The notes beneath the pieces are model-generated. The model was not told the DNA's origin. It searched no databases and saw nothing but the letters and a program-made list of their open reading frames with translations. The translations under genes and the position numbers were made by a program. Shown here piece by piece: positions 45,927 to 54,520 of a stretch of 64,000 nucleotides of DNA. Source of the DNA: Plantactinospora soyae (GTDB lineage: Bacteria; Actinomycetota; Actinomycetes; Mycobacteriales; Micromonosporaceae); assembly GCF_014874095.1 (NCBI RefSeq), contig NZ_JADBEB010000001.1, positions 3,658,001-3,722,000 of the forward strand. The letters are read 5' to 3'. Positions within the stretch are counted from its first letter, which is position 1. Every line of letters starts with the position of its first letter.

Positions 45927-46664
45927 ATGGGCCGGGGCTGGGTGCTGGACGACTGGCGTGCAGCGTTCCTTGCCGAGGCCCGGCTGCACCGGCTGCCCGG
46001 CACCGAGATCGGGGCGGCGCTCGCCGAGATCGACACGTACTGCGCCGATTCCGGCACCGATCCCGCCGAGGCGTTCGGCGAGCCGGCGGAGTACGCCGCC
46101 GCGCTCGCCCACGGTCGCGGGTCGGCGCAGGGGTTCCCGGCCGGGCGGGGCCAACTCCTCCGGGCCGCGCTCGTGGCGAGCGGCACCCTGACAGGCGTGA
46201 TGTCGCTGCTCGCCGGGGTCGACGCGGTCACCCGGGAGGTCCCGGCCACCGTCACGGTCGGCCAACTCGTCTCGGTCGCCGTCGGGGTCGCCGGGATCGT
46301 CGGTGTCGCCGCGTTCCTGCTCCGTCCGGGCAGCCGCCGCGCCGGTGGCTTCGACTGGCGGCTCGGCCTGGTCGTGGGCGTCGGGATCGCCGTGACGACC
46401 GTTCCGCAGCTGGTCTGGAAGCAGGAGGTGCTCCGCGCGTCGGCCTGGCCGCTGCTCGGCGTCGGGCTGGTGCTGCTGCTGTCCGCCTGGTGGCCGCTCC
46501 TGTCCGGGCGGCTGCTGACCGACCGGGTACGCCATCCGGCCACCGGCGACGAACCGGTCCCGACCCCGGGGTGGCTGCTCGGCGTCGTCCGGTGGGGCCT
46601 GCCGGTCGCGTTGCTCTGTGTGGTGCTCGTCGCCGTACTGCTCGGCGCCACCGGCACCGGCTGA
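45927..46664 (+). CDS. Membrane protein with HAAS-like N-terminal domain
   Basis: 245 residues. Residues ~5-65 (WVLDDWRAAFLAEARLHRL..., ending PAEAFGEPAEYAAAL) look like the HAAS/DUF1700 domain often fused to membrane proteins and controlled by PadR or sigma-anti-sigma systems. About six membrane segments follow. Function unknown. GGAGGAGG (45915-45922) lies 4 nt before ATG 45927, an unusually strong site. A TAGCGT box (45870-45875) may start its transcript. Confidence 0.72.
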   Translation: MGRGWVLDDWRAAFLAEARLHRLPGTEIGAALAEIDTYCADSGTDPAEAFGEPAEYAAALAHGRGSAQGFPAGRGQLLRAALVASGTLTGVMSLLAGVDAVTREVPATVTVGQLVSVAVGVAGIVGVAAFLLRPGSRRAGGFDWRLGLVVGVGIAVTTVPQLVWKQEVLRASAWPLLGVGLVLLLSAWWPLLSGRLLTDRVRHPATGDEPVPTPGWLLGVVRWGLPVALLCVVLVAVLLGATGTG

Positions 46665-46848
46665 TCCGGGCCACCCGTCCGGGTGCCGCACCCGATGGCG
46701 GTTCACCGGCCGGTGCACCGGCTACCGCGTCTGGTGTAGGTCGTACTCGGTGGGCGTACCCGGTGTTGACGGCCGTTGGCCGACGCCGTGGCGGGCCGGC
46801 CTGCCTAGCGTCGATGTCGTCAGCTTCACCGCAGGAGGGACGACCGAC

Positions 46849-48129
46849 ATGGCAGCAGGAGTGGGATACGCCGGGCCGCAGGCCCCGGACCGGAGTCGAC
46901 CGGAGATCGGGCATGCTCGGGTGATGGCGGCAGCGGATGGCGGGGCCGGAGCCGGACCGGGGGTCGTACGCCGGCCGGTCTGGCGGAACCTGGCCCTGGC
47001 CGCCCTGACGACGTCCGGCGTGCTGGTCGGTACGGCCGTCGCCGGGGCGCCGATCACGTACGAGGGCACGGTGCCGATGGCCACCACGCTCGGCCTGCTC
47101 CTGCTGGCTCACCGGCGCTGGCCGGTGAGCGTACTGCTGGTCAGCCTGGCCACCATCATCGCGTACCGGACGGCGGACCTGACCGACGCCGGCTGGGTCT
47201 GGCCGGCCGCGGTGATCTTCTTCTTCGTCGCGGCCGACGACTCCGCCAAGCGCCCCAGGCTGTCCTGGGCGGTCGGGGCGGGGCTGTTCCAGCTGGCCTT
47301 CGCCGTCACCTGGCAGTGGACGGCGGGCGAACAGGAGGCACAGCGGGCGGTCGGCGAGGTCGGTGGCGAGGCGCTCTGTCTGGCGCTGCTCATCGCCGTC
47401 GCGGTGGCGTACCGCAACTGGCTGCGCTGGCGGACCGAACTCACCGCCGGGCTGGCGCACGCCGAGCAGGAACGGCAGCTGGAGGCGGGTCGGCGGGCCG
47501 CCGAGGAGCGGTTGCAGATCGCCCGGGAGCTGCACGACGTGGTGGCGCACACCCTGACCGTGGTGGGCGTGCAACTTCGGGTGGTGGACGAGGCGCTCGA
47601 CGACTCCACCGTCGAGGCGCGCGCGGCACTGCGTACCGCCCAGGAGGTCCGGGCCAAGGCAGTGGCCGACCTGCGGTCCCTGATCGACGTACTGCGGGCG
47701 CCGGGTGAGCGCGCCGACGCGGCTGCCGTACCCGCGCCCCAGGCCGACCTGGCCGACCTGGCCGACCTGTTGGTCCGGAGCCGGACCAGTGGTCTGGAGG
47801 TCGCCCTGGAGACCAGTGGTGATCCGGCGCTGGTCTCCGCGCCGGTGGCGCTGGCCAGCTACCGGGTGATCCAGGAGTCCCTGACCAACACCGTGAAGCA
47901 CGCCGGCGCCCGCCGGGCCACGGTGCGGCTGCGGATCACCGCCGACTCGGTGGAGGTGGCGGTGATCGACGACGGGGCCGGTCCCGAGCCGGGCACGGTG
48001 CCTGGCCACGGCGTCAACGGGATGCGGGAGCGGGTCGCGGCGCTGGGCGGTACCTTCCGGGCCGGTGCCGCCGAGGGCGGCGGATACGCGGTCCACGCCA
48101 CGATCCCTGTGGCAGGCTTCCGGCCGTGA
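46849..48129 (+). CDS. Sensor histidine kinase, NarL type (HisKA_3)
   Basis: 426 residues. Five to six membrane segments (residues ~45-195) form the sensor with only small outer loops. The phosphoacceptor box is QIARELHDVVAHTLTVVG with His near residue 228. The ATPase part has SYRVIQESLTNTVKHAGA (N box), DDGAGPEP (G1) and GHGVNGMRERVAALGG. It probably phosphorylates the regulator encoded next (GTGA overlap). AGGAGGGA (46833-46840) precedes ATG 46849 by 8 nt; the open frame to 46618 lacks such a site. The signal is unknown. Confidence 0.92.
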   Translation: MAAGVGYAGPQAPDRSRPEIGHARVMAAADGGAGAGPGVVRRPVWRNLALAALTTSGVLVGTAVAGAPITYEGTVPMATTLGLLLLAHRRWPVSVLLVSLATIIAYRTADLTDAGWVWPAAVIFFFVAADDSAKRPRLSWAVGAGLFQLAFAVTWQWTAGEQEAQRAVGEVGGEALCLALLIAVAVAYRNWLRWRTELTAGLAHAEQERQLEAGRRAAEERLQIARELHDVVAHTLTVVGVQLRVVDEALDDSTVEARAALRTAQEVRAKAVADLRSLIDVLRAPGERADAAAVPAPQADLADLADLLVRSRTSGLEVALETSGDPALVSAPVALASYRVIQESLTNTVKHAGARRATVRLRITADSVEVAVIDDGAGPEPGTVPGHGVNGMRERVAALGGTFRAGAAEGGGYAVHATIPVAGFRP

Positions 48130-48809
48130 CGGTCACCGTGCTGCTCGCCGACGACCAGGCCCTGGTGCGGGCGGGCTTCCGCAGCCTGCTCGGCCGGGGC
48201 CGGGACATCGAGGTCGTGGGCGAGGCGGCCAGTGGCGACGAGGCGGTCCGGCAGGCCCGTACCCTCCGGCCCGACGTGGTGCTGATGGACATCCGGATGC
48301 CGGGGATGGACGGCCTCGCCGCCACCGAGCGGATCGTGACCGACCCGACGCTGTCGGGATGCCGGGTCATCATCCTCACCACCTTCGAGACCGACGAGTA
48401 CGTCTTCGCCGCGCTGAGCGCCGGGGCGAGCGGCTTCCTCACCAAGGAGATCGAGCCGGCGCAGCTCCGCCAGGCGGTCGGGATCGTGGCTGCCGGTGAG
48501 GCGCTGCTCTCGCCCAGCGTCACCCGCCGGGTCATCGAACAGTTCGCGCACCGGCCGGTGGCGCCCACCGACACCGAGGCGCGGCTGTCGGTGCTGACCG
48601 AGCGGGAGCGTGAGGTGCTGCGGCTGGTCGCCACCGGCCTGTCGAACGAGCAGATCGCGGGGCGGCTGTTCATCAGCCCGTTGACCGCCAAGACCCACAT
48701 CACCCGGGCGATAGCCAAGCTCGGCGTCCGGGACCGGGTCCAGTTGGTGATCCTGGCGTACGAGACCGGTCTGGTCCGTCCCGGCGCGGCGGCCGACCCG
48801 CCGGTCTGA
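48126..48809 (+). CDS. NarL/LuxR-type response regulator
   Basis: 227 residues. Receiver domain: LLADDQALVRAGF, phospho-Asp in DVVLMDIRMPGMDG (~54), Thr in ILTTFET and Lys in GFLTKEI. The C-terminal LuxR helix-turn-helix is LTEREREVLRLVATGLSNEQIAGRL (~158-182), then TAKTHITRAIAKLGVRDR. It forms the two-component pair with the upstream kinase (GTGA overlap at 48126). Typical targets of such pairs include their own neighbours; here the MFS gene converges beyond a hairpin, so no target is evident. Confidence 0.95.
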   Translation: MTVTVLLADDQALVRAGFRSLLGRGRDIEVVGEAASGDEAVRQARTLRPDVVLMDIRMPGMDGLAATERIVTDPTLSGCRVIILTTFETDEYVFAALSAGASGFLTKEIEPAQLRQAVGIVAAGEALLSPSVTRRVIEQFAHRPVAPTDTEARLSVLTEREREVLRLVATGLSNEQIAGRLFISPLTAKTHITRAIAKLGVRDRVQLVILAYETGLVRPGAAADPPV

Positions 48810-48859
48810 CCCCGCCAGCGGAGGGCCCGGCCCGGCCGGCCCACCCGCCTGCCTGCCGA

Positions 48860-48892
48860 GCGACCGACCGAGGGTTGCCGTCGGTCGGTCGC
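48860..48892. terminator. 12-bp perfect hairpin between convergent RR and MFS genes
   Basis: GCGACCGACCGA (48860-48871) pairs with 48881-48892 over a 9-nt loop. Confidence 0.78.
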
Positions 48893-48910
48893 GCGGCCGG
48901 GCGGTCCGGA

Positions 48911-50338
48911 TCAGGCGACGGCCGCCACCTCGGAGACCCGTGCGGCGTCGGGTCGCAGCTGCGGGCTGGCCAGGGTGAGCAGGACGTTGGCGACCGCGAA
49001 CGCCGCCGCGACCAGGAGCCCCCGGTGAAAGCCCTCCACCAGGGCCTGCTGCTGGCTGGCCCCCTCGGCGAGGGCGTCGCCGACGCGGGTGGTGGAGAGC
49101 GTGGTGACGATGCCCAGGCCCAGCGCGCCACCGACCTGGAAGAAGGCGTTCACCACGCCCGAGGCGGCGCCCGCCTCGTGGTTGGCGACGTCGGACACCG
49201 CGACGATCTGGGCCGGCACGCTGAGACTGACGATGCCGAAACCGAAGAGCAGCAGTCCGGGCAGCAGTTCACTGGTGTAGCTGCCGTCCGCTCCGGCCTG
49301 GCCGAGCAGCAGCAGGCCGACGAGGCCGATGGTCGCCCCGGCGAGCTGGACCGTACGGGTGCCGAGCCGGTGCACGAGCTGGCTGGCGAGTACGGCGCCG
49401 AAGATGGCCGTGGCGCCCATCGGCAGGAAGTGCAGGCCGGCTTCCAGGGCCGAGTCGCCGCGTACCTGCTGGAGGTAGATCGCGGTCAGGAAGAACATCG
49501 ACAGGAAGGCGGCACCGTTGAGGGCCAGGGCGGCGCTCGACACCCCCAGTGCCCGGGACCGGAACAGCCGCAGCGGAACGAGTGGGGCGGCGGAGCGGGC
49601 CTCGACGGCGACGAAGGCGACGAGCAGGGCGACACCGCCGATGAGGAAGCTGAGCACCTCCAGCGATCCCCAGCCGCTCGGCTCGGCCCGGACCACTCCG
49701 AAGACGACCGAGAGCAGCCCGGCCGTGCCGAGCAGCGCTCCGGCGGCGTCGAAGGTCCGCGCGCCGTCCAGGCCGTGCCGGATGTCCTGGACGTAGCGGG
49801 GGAGGATGGCGACGAGCCCGATCACGATCGGCACGTTGACGAAGAAGACCCAGCGCCAGCTCAGCGAGTCGACGAGCAGGCCACCGGCGACGACGCCGAG
49901 GGTGCCGCCGAGCCCGGCGAGGCCGCCCCAGACGCCCAACGCGATGTTCCGTTCCCGCCCGTGCGCGAACGTGACGGTGAGGATGGCCAGCGCCGCCGGG
50001 GACAGCAGCGCGCCGCCCAGGCCCTGGACGGCCCGCGCCCCGATCAGGAAGCCGGGCGAGTCGGCCAGCCCGGCGACCAGGGAGGCGGCCCCGAACAGGA
50101 CGAGGCCGGCGATGAAGACCCGGCGCGGGCCGAGCAGGTCGGCGGCCCGGCCGCCGAGGAGCAGAAAACCGCCGAAGAGCAGCGTGTACGCGCTGATGAC
50201 CCATTGCAGGCTCTCGGGGGCGAAGCCCAGGTCGGTCTGGATGTGCGGCAGCGCGACGTTCACGATCGTCACGTCGAGCACCACGATGAACTGCGCGAGT
50301 GCCAACACCGTGAGTGTGGCCCAGGGACTGCGTCGCAT
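48911..50338 (-). CDS. DHA2-type (EmrB/QacA) MFS drug transporter
   Basis: 475 residues with about 14 membrane segments. Starts MRRSPWATLTVLALAQFIVVLDVTIVNVALP (family helix 1 with LDxTIVNVALP), then GGRAADLLGPRRVF (loop 2-3 motif) and GARAVQGLGGALLSPAALA (motif C region). It exports drugs or toxic metabolites with proton exchange. ATG 50338 has GAGG 7 nt upstream on the minus strand. It shares a 100-bp control region with a divergent TetR gene holding four operator-like sites, so it is very likely repressed by that TetR. Confidence 0.93.
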   Translation of the reverse strand: MRRSPWATLTVLALAQFIVVLDVTIVNVALPHIQTDLGFAPESLQWVISAYTLLFGGFLLLGGRAADLLGPRRVFIAGLVLFGAASLVAGLADSPGFLIGARAVQGLGGALLSPAALAILTVTFAHGRERNIALGVWGGLAGLGGTLGVVAGGLLVDSLSWRWVFFVNVPIVIGLVAILPRYVQDIRHGLDGARTFDAAGALLGTAGLLSVVFGVVRAEPSGWGSLEVLSFLIGGVALLVAFVAVEARSAAPLVPLRLFRSRALGVSSAALALNGAAFLSMFFLTAIYLQQVRGDSALEAGLHFLPMGATAIFGAVLASQLVHRLGTRTVQLAGATIGLVGLLLLGQAGADGSYTSELLPGLLLFGFGIVSLSVPAQIVAVSDVANHEAGAASGVVNAFFQVGGALGLGIVTTLSTTRVGDALAEGASQQQALVEGFHRGLLVAAAFAVANVLLTLASPQLRPDAARVSEVAAVA

Positions 50339-50368
50339 TGCCTACCTCGTTCGCGGAAGCGGTCGGAT

Positions 50369-50429
50369 GTATACGGCGTACATCTACGCAGTATGTCTAC
50401 ACCGTATACGAAAAGTCTACGGTGTAGAC
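50369..50429. promoter_or_regulatory. Array of four 15-bp TetR operator-like sites
   Basis: Sites of form GTMTAC-NNN-GTAKAC: GTATACGGCGTACAT (50369-50383), ATCTACGCAGTATGT (50382-50396), GTCTACACCGTATAC (50395-50409) and GTCTACGGTGTAGAC (50415-50429, perfect palindrome). Centres are 13, 13 and 20 bp apart. The last overlaps the -10 box of the TetR gene, predicting autorepression; the first lies near the MFS promoter. Confidence 0.7.
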
Positions 50430-50430
50430 T
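50425..50430 (+). promoter_or_regulatory. Leaderless -10 box TAGACT inside operator site 4
   Basis: TAGACT ends 7 nt before GTG 50438 and lies within the perfect palindrome at 50415-50429 plus one base. Confidence 0.65.
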
Positions 50431-50437
50431 CGATGGC

Positions 50438-51145
50438 GTGGCGAGTATGAGCAAGGACACCGGCCGGCAGCGGCGACTCGATCCGGACAAGATCGCGGAG
50501 AGCGCCCTGGCCATCGCGGATGCCGAGGGAATGTCCGCGGTGACGCTCCGGCGGCTTGCCCAGCACCACGACGTCACCCCGATGGCCCTCTACCGGCACT
50601 TCCGGGACAAGGACGAACTCCTCGACGCGGTCGCCGAGCGGCTCCTCGCCGCCGTCGTACTGCCCGAGCCCAGCGACGCGCCCTGGCACGAGCAGATCCG
50701 GGACCTGCTCGCCGCGATCCTCGCCGCGCTGTCACCGCACCCGAACGCGGCCGGGCTCACCCTGCACCGGATCTTCGCCTCGGAACCCGGCCTGACCCTG
50801 GCCGAACGGACTTTCGCCCTGCTCGCCGAGGCCGGCTTCTCCGCCGATCAGACCGCCGAGATCGGCAGCCAGATGATCAGCTCCCTGATCGCCATCGTCG
50901 CTCCCGACCCGGCGACCACGGAGAACTCCGACCCCGAGGCCCGGGACGAGCAGTTCCGGGCCAAGCGGGCGGCGCTGGCGGCCCTCTCGCCACGGCGCTA
51001 CCCGCACGTCGTCGCCGCCGCCGACACCCTGGTGCACTGCGCCGCCGGGCAGCGCGACCAGGTGCTGGCCGTACACCTCATCGTGGCGGGTATCCGGGCC
51101 GTGCGGCCGGCCGACTTCCCGGCCGCGACGACGGCCGGGGTCTGA
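50438..51145 (+). CDS. TetR-family regulator of the divergent MFS gene
   Basis: 235 residues. The DNA-binding domain is LDPDKIAESALAIADAEGMSAVTLRRLAQHHDVTPMALYRHFRDKDELLDAVAERL (split here: helix-turn-helix centres on LRRLAQHHDVTPMALYRHF, residues ~35-53). The C-terminal ~150 residues follow the TetR_C pattern of drug-pump regulators. GTG 50438 is chosen over ATG 50447 because the TAGACT box is exactly 7 nt from the GTG. It very likely binds the 15-bp sites in the shared region and represses both genes until a ligand is bound. Confidence 0.92.
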   Translation: MASMSKDTGRQRRLDPDKIAESALAIADAEGMSAVTLRRLAQHHDVTPMALYRHFRDKDELLDAVAERLLAAVVLPEPSDAPWHEQIRDLLAAILAALSPHPNAAGLTLHRIFASEPGLTLAERTFALLAEAGFSADQTAEIGSQMISSLIAIVAPDPATTENSDPEARDEQFRAKRAALAALSPRRYPHVVAAADTLVHCAAGQRDQVLAVHLIVAGIRAVRPADFPAATTAGV

Positions 51146-51207
51146 CCCCGCCGGCCCGCGCCGGCCGGAGCGCGTAAACCCGGACGAGGCCGGGCCGGAT
51201 GAGCCAT

Positions 51208-51213
51208 TAGGCT
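51208..51213 (+). promoter_or_regulatory. -10 box TAGGCT for gatB
   Basis: TAGGCT predicts a transcript from about 51220 with a ~57-nt leader to ATG 51277, so gatB has its own promoter, as expected from its separation from gatCA. Confidence 0.45.
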
Positions 51214-51276
51214 TGCAGGGTTCTGTCCGGATGTTCGTTCGCCGGGGGCGGTTGCCGCCCGAGAGCTGGAGTCTTG

Positions 51277-52779
51277 ATGAGCACGACCGTCCTGCCCTCG
51301 TACGACGACGTCGTCGAGCGCTACGCCCCGGTGATCGGCCTGGAAACCCATGTCGAGCTGGGCACGAACACCAAGATGTTCTGCGGCTGCCCGACCGACT
51401 TCGGCGGCGAGCCCAACACCCGCGTCTGCCCGGTCTGCCTGGGGCTGCCCGGTTCGCTGCCGGTGGCCAACAAGGCGGCGATCGAGGCGACGATCCGGAT
51501 CGGCCTGGCGCTGAACTGTTCGATCGCGTCCTGGAGCCGGTTCGCCCGGAAGAACTACTTCTACCCGGACATGCCGAAGAACTTCCAGATCAGCCAGTAC
51601 GACGAACCGCTCTGCGTGGACGGATTCCTCGACGTCGAGGTCGACGGGGAGATGGTCCGGATCGGGATCGAGCGGGTGCACCTGGAGGAGGACACCGGCA
51701 AGAGCCTGCACGTCGGCGGTGCCACCGGCCGGATCCAGGGTGCGACGGAGTCGCTGGTCGACTACAACCGGGCCGGCATCCCGCTGGTCGAGATCGTCAC
51801 CAAGCCCATCCCCGGTACGGGTGCCAAGGCGCCGATCGTCGCCCGGGCGTACGTGACCGAGCTGCGGGACGTGCTCCGCACACTCGGCGTCTCCGACGTA
51901 CGGATGGAGGAGGGCTCGCTGCGCTGTGACGTGAACACGTCGCTGTCGCCGGCGGGGGTCGCCGAGTGGGGCACCCGGACCGAGACCAAGAACGTCAACT
52001 CGCTGCGCTCGGTCGAGCGGGCGGTCCGCTCGGAGATGCTGCGCCAGGCCGCCGTACTGGACGGTGGGGGCCGGATCATCCAGGAGACCCGGCACTTCCA
52101 CGAGGACAGCGGCGACACCACCTCGGGCCGGTCGAAGGAGACCGCCACCGACTACCGCTACTTCCCGGAGCCCGACCTGGTGCCGCTGGCGCCGGACGCG
52201 GCCTGGGTCGCCGAACTCAAGGCCGCGCTCCCGGAACTGCCCCGGCTGCACCGGCGCCGGTTGCAGCAGGACTGGGGCCTGTCCGACCACGACATGCAGT
52301 CGGTGCTGAACGCTGGTGCGGTCGAGCTGATCGAGCAGACGGTGGCCGCCGGGGCCACCCCGGCCGGTGCCCGGAAGTGGTGGCTGGGCGAGCTGTCCCG
52401 GCGGGCCAACGAGGCCGGGGTCGAGCTGGCCGCGATCGGCGCCAGCCCGGCGCAGGTGGCGGAGCTGCAACTGCTGGTCGACGAGGGCAAGCTCAACGAC
52501 AAGCTGGCCCGTACCGTCCTGGAGGGTGTGGTGGCCGGCGAGGGCTCGCCGCGCGAGATCATGGCTGCCCGGGGCCTGGAGGTCGTCTCCGACACCGGCG
52601 CGCTGACCACCGCCGTCGACGCGGCGATCGAGGCCAACCCGGACATCGCCGCCAAGGTCCGGGACGGCAAGGTCGCCGCGGCCGGCGCCCTGGTCGGCGC
52701 GGTCATGAAGAGCACCCGGGGGGCGGACGCCAAGACCGTCCGCTCGCTGATCCTCTCCCGGCTCGGCGTCGAAGGCTGA
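51277..52779 (+). CDS. gatB: Asp/Glu-tRNA amidotransferase subunit B
   Basis: 500 residues. [21 protein letters not shown] and [18 protein letters not shown] supply the zinc-site cysteines of the cradle domain. [34 protein letters not shown] and [14 protein letters not shown] are the kinase-like active-site motifs that activate the tRNA-bound acid with ATP. The helical and YqeY-like tail domains follow. It completes the GatCAB complex with the products of genes at 26449-28277. ATG 51277 has GGAG 5 nt upstream (51268-51271); a TTG three bases earlier is also in frame. Hairpin repeat copy 3 follows 5 bp after the stop. Confidence 0.96.
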   Translation: MSTTVLPSYDDVVERYAPVIGLETHVELGTNTKMFCGCPTDFGGEPNTRVCPVCLGLPGSLPVANKAAIEATIRIGLALNCSIASWSRFARKNYFYPDMPKNFQISQYDEPLCVDGFLDVEVDGEMVRIGIERVHLEEDTGKSLHVGGATGRIQGATESLVDYNRAGIPLVEIVTKPIPGTGAKAPIVARAYVTELRDVLRTLGVSDVRMEEGSLRCDVNTSLSPAGVAEWGTRTETKNVNSLRSVERAVRSEMLRQAAVLDGGGRIIQETRHFHEDSGDTTSGRSKETATDYRYFPEPDLVPLAPDAAWVAELKAALPELPRLHRRRLQQDWGLSDHDMQSVLNAGAVELIEQTVAAGATPAGARKWWLGELSRRANEAGVELAAIGASPAQVAELQLLVDEGKLNDKLARTVLEGVVAGEGSPREIMAARGLEVVSDTGALTTAVDAAIEANPDIAAKVRDGKVAAAGALVGAVMKSTRGADAKTVRSLILSRLGVEG

Positions 52780-52784
52780 ACCTG

Positions 52785-52838
52785 TAAGGAAGGGCCCCCG
52801 CTTATCGTTTTCTGCATAGGCGGGGGCCCTTCCTAACA
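52785..52838. repeat. AGGAAGGGCCCC hairpin repeat, copy 3; probable bidirectional terminator
   Basis: Arms AGGAAGGGCCCCCGCTTAT and its partner ATAGGCGGGGGCCCTTCCT pair over ~19 bp with one G-U. The inner stem differs from copies 1 and 2 (CGC:GCG in place of TTC:GAA) yet still pairs, and the loop keeps TTATCGTTTTCTG. It sits 5 bp after the gatB stop and 2 bp before the opposing gene's stop. Confidence 0.9.
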
Positions 52839-52840
52839 CC

Positions 52841-54439
52841 TCAGCCGGTGGGCGTGGGGGTGGGCGTCGACGGCGGGGTGGGGGTCGGCGGGGTCGGTGG
52901 CTCCGGTTCCTCCACCACGTGCCGTTCCAGGTTGACCTGCGCCTCGCCGGTCCCGCCGAGCTGGATGTCGTCGTACGCCTGCAGGGCCCGCCGCTGGTCG
53001 AAGTAGAGGACCGACATCGCCAACGGCGTCGGCTTGTCCCCCTCCAGCCCGCGCAGCCCCGCCCCGCCCGTCGAACCCTGCACCTGTAGCTGGGTCGCGA
53101 TGGCGCCGGGGAGCTGCGGCAGCTCGCGTACCTCCCGGCTGTGGGTGTGCCCGGACAGCACCAGCGGTACGAGTCCGGCCAGCGCCCCGGCCGAGGCCGG
53201 ATCGTGCACCAGCGCGATGTCGACCGGCCGGCCCGCCGCCCGGATCGTGCTGGCCAGTTTCTCGCCGGCACCGGTGACCTGGCTCACGGTCTGCGGCGAA
53301 CTGCCGGACCCGCTCGGCGAGGTCTCCTTGTCCGGGGTGAAGCGCGGATCCCCGATGCCTGCGATGGTCAGCCCGGCCACGGTGATTACCTGGTTGTCCA
53401 GCACCACCGCGTTGGGCTGCCGGCCGACGGCGGCGGCGGTGGCCGCCGAGTCGTGGTTGCCGCGGATGAAGACGTACGGCACCTTCAGCAGGCCGATGGA
53501 GCCGACGAAGGACGCCTCCGGTTCGCTGCCCCAGTCGGTGATGTCGCCGGTGTCGATCACCATATCGATCTTGAACTGCTCGACAAGCGTTCGGACCACC
53601 GGCCAGACCGTCGGGTTCAGGTGCAGGTCGGAGACGTGCAGTACCCGTACCGTGCCCTGCTCCTGGTCGAATACCGGCAGGGTGGAGACGGTGGTGTAGA
53701 GCTGGCTGACGTTGCCGACCATCCGCTGGAGCTGGTCGGCGTACCGGCCGTAGTCGTCGGCGATCCGTCGGGCGTCGCCGACGATGGCCGGGGCGTTGAC
53801 GAGGAGTCCCTCGTACCGGGGCTCCTCGATCGAGTCCGGCCGGAAGGTGAGTGCCGCGATCCCCAGGCTGCCGCCGGTGACCAACAGGGCGAGCGTGCCG
53901 GCCCAGGCGACCCGACGGGTCCGCCGAAACACCAGCGCCGCCAGGATCAGCGTGGCCAGTACGGAGACCGCGACGGTCCGTACGCCGACCCGGATCACCC
54001 CGTTGGTCACGTCGGTGACGGCGGACTGGCTGGCCCGGCTGATGCTCGCCGGGTCGGTGATCAGCGCCTCGGTACGCCGCTGGTCCAGCGACCCGAGCCG
54101 GACCGACAGGTGTGCGGGTCCGGCGTGGCTGCTGAGTTGCAGCGCGCCGAGCGGCGGAATGGTGACCGTGGTGCCCCCGTCGACGGACGGGGTGATCGCC
54201 ATCTCCGCGCGGAACGGCCCGATGTCGGTCTGCATCCGCCCGCCGAGCAGTACGCCGATGACGATTCCGGTCACGGTCACGGCCATGATCGCCAGCGCTA
54301 CCCCGGTCCGGCGTACTCCGACCGAGGTGAGGACGGCGTGGGCGACCCGTACACCGCTACGGAGTGCCCCCAGCACACGCCGAACCGCCGGGGGCGTCTC
54401 GCCCCCGGCGGTCCGGATGTCGTTCCTCCGCCTGTCCAT
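52841..54439 (-). CDS. Membrane-bound metallophosphoesterase with Pro/Thr tail
   Basis: 532 residues. A membrane segment near residue 45-65, an outer region to ~160, then more membrane segments (~165-225). A calcineurin-like phosphoesterase domain follows: HVSDLHLNP (~267), DTGDITDWG, IRGNHDS (~330), and LVHDP and LSGHTHSREV (~430). The last ~20 residues are a PTPTPP-type low-complexity tail, likely spanning the wall. The catalytic domain probably faces outside if the even number of segments is right. ATG 54439 is used; a TTG at 54445 is also in frame. No close ribosome binding site is seen. Confidence 0.85.
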   Translation of the reverse strand: MDRRRNDIRTAGGETPPAVRRVLGALRSGVRVAHAVLTSVGVRRTGVALAIMAVTVTGIVIGVLLGGRMQTDIGPFRAEMAITPSVDGGTTVTIPPLGALQLSSHAGPAHLSVRLGSLDQRRTEALITDPASISRASQSAVTDVTNGVIRVGVRTVAVSVLATLILAALVFRRTRRVAWAGTLALLVTGGSLGIAALTFRPDSIEEPRYEGLLVNAPAIVGDARRIADDYGRYADQLQRMVGNVSQLYTTVSTLPVFDQEQGTVRVLHVSDLHLNPTVWPVVRTLVEQFKIDMVIDTGDITDWGSEPEASFVGSIGLLKVPYVFIRGNHDSAATAAAVGRQPNAVVLDNQVITVAGLTIAGIGDPRFTPDKETSPSGSGSSPQTVSQVTGAGEKLASTIRAAGRPVDIALVHDPASAGALAGLVPLVLSGHTHSREVRELPQLPGAIATQLQVQGSTGGAGLRGLEGDKPTPLAMSVLYFDQRRALQAYDDIQLGGTGEAQVNLERHVVEEPEPPTPPTPTPPSTPTPTPTG

Positions 54440-54520
54440 GCTCAATCATGACCTGCCCAGCGGGACATCATCAAAACCCGCCGCAGGTCACACCCCTTTT
54501 CGGCCATCCGGGCAATCAAC

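Noticed and set aside
50998-53271. 757-codon minus-strand frame opposite gatB
   Set aside because: Antisense of gatB, running through hairpin repeat copy 3 and into another gene's shadow.
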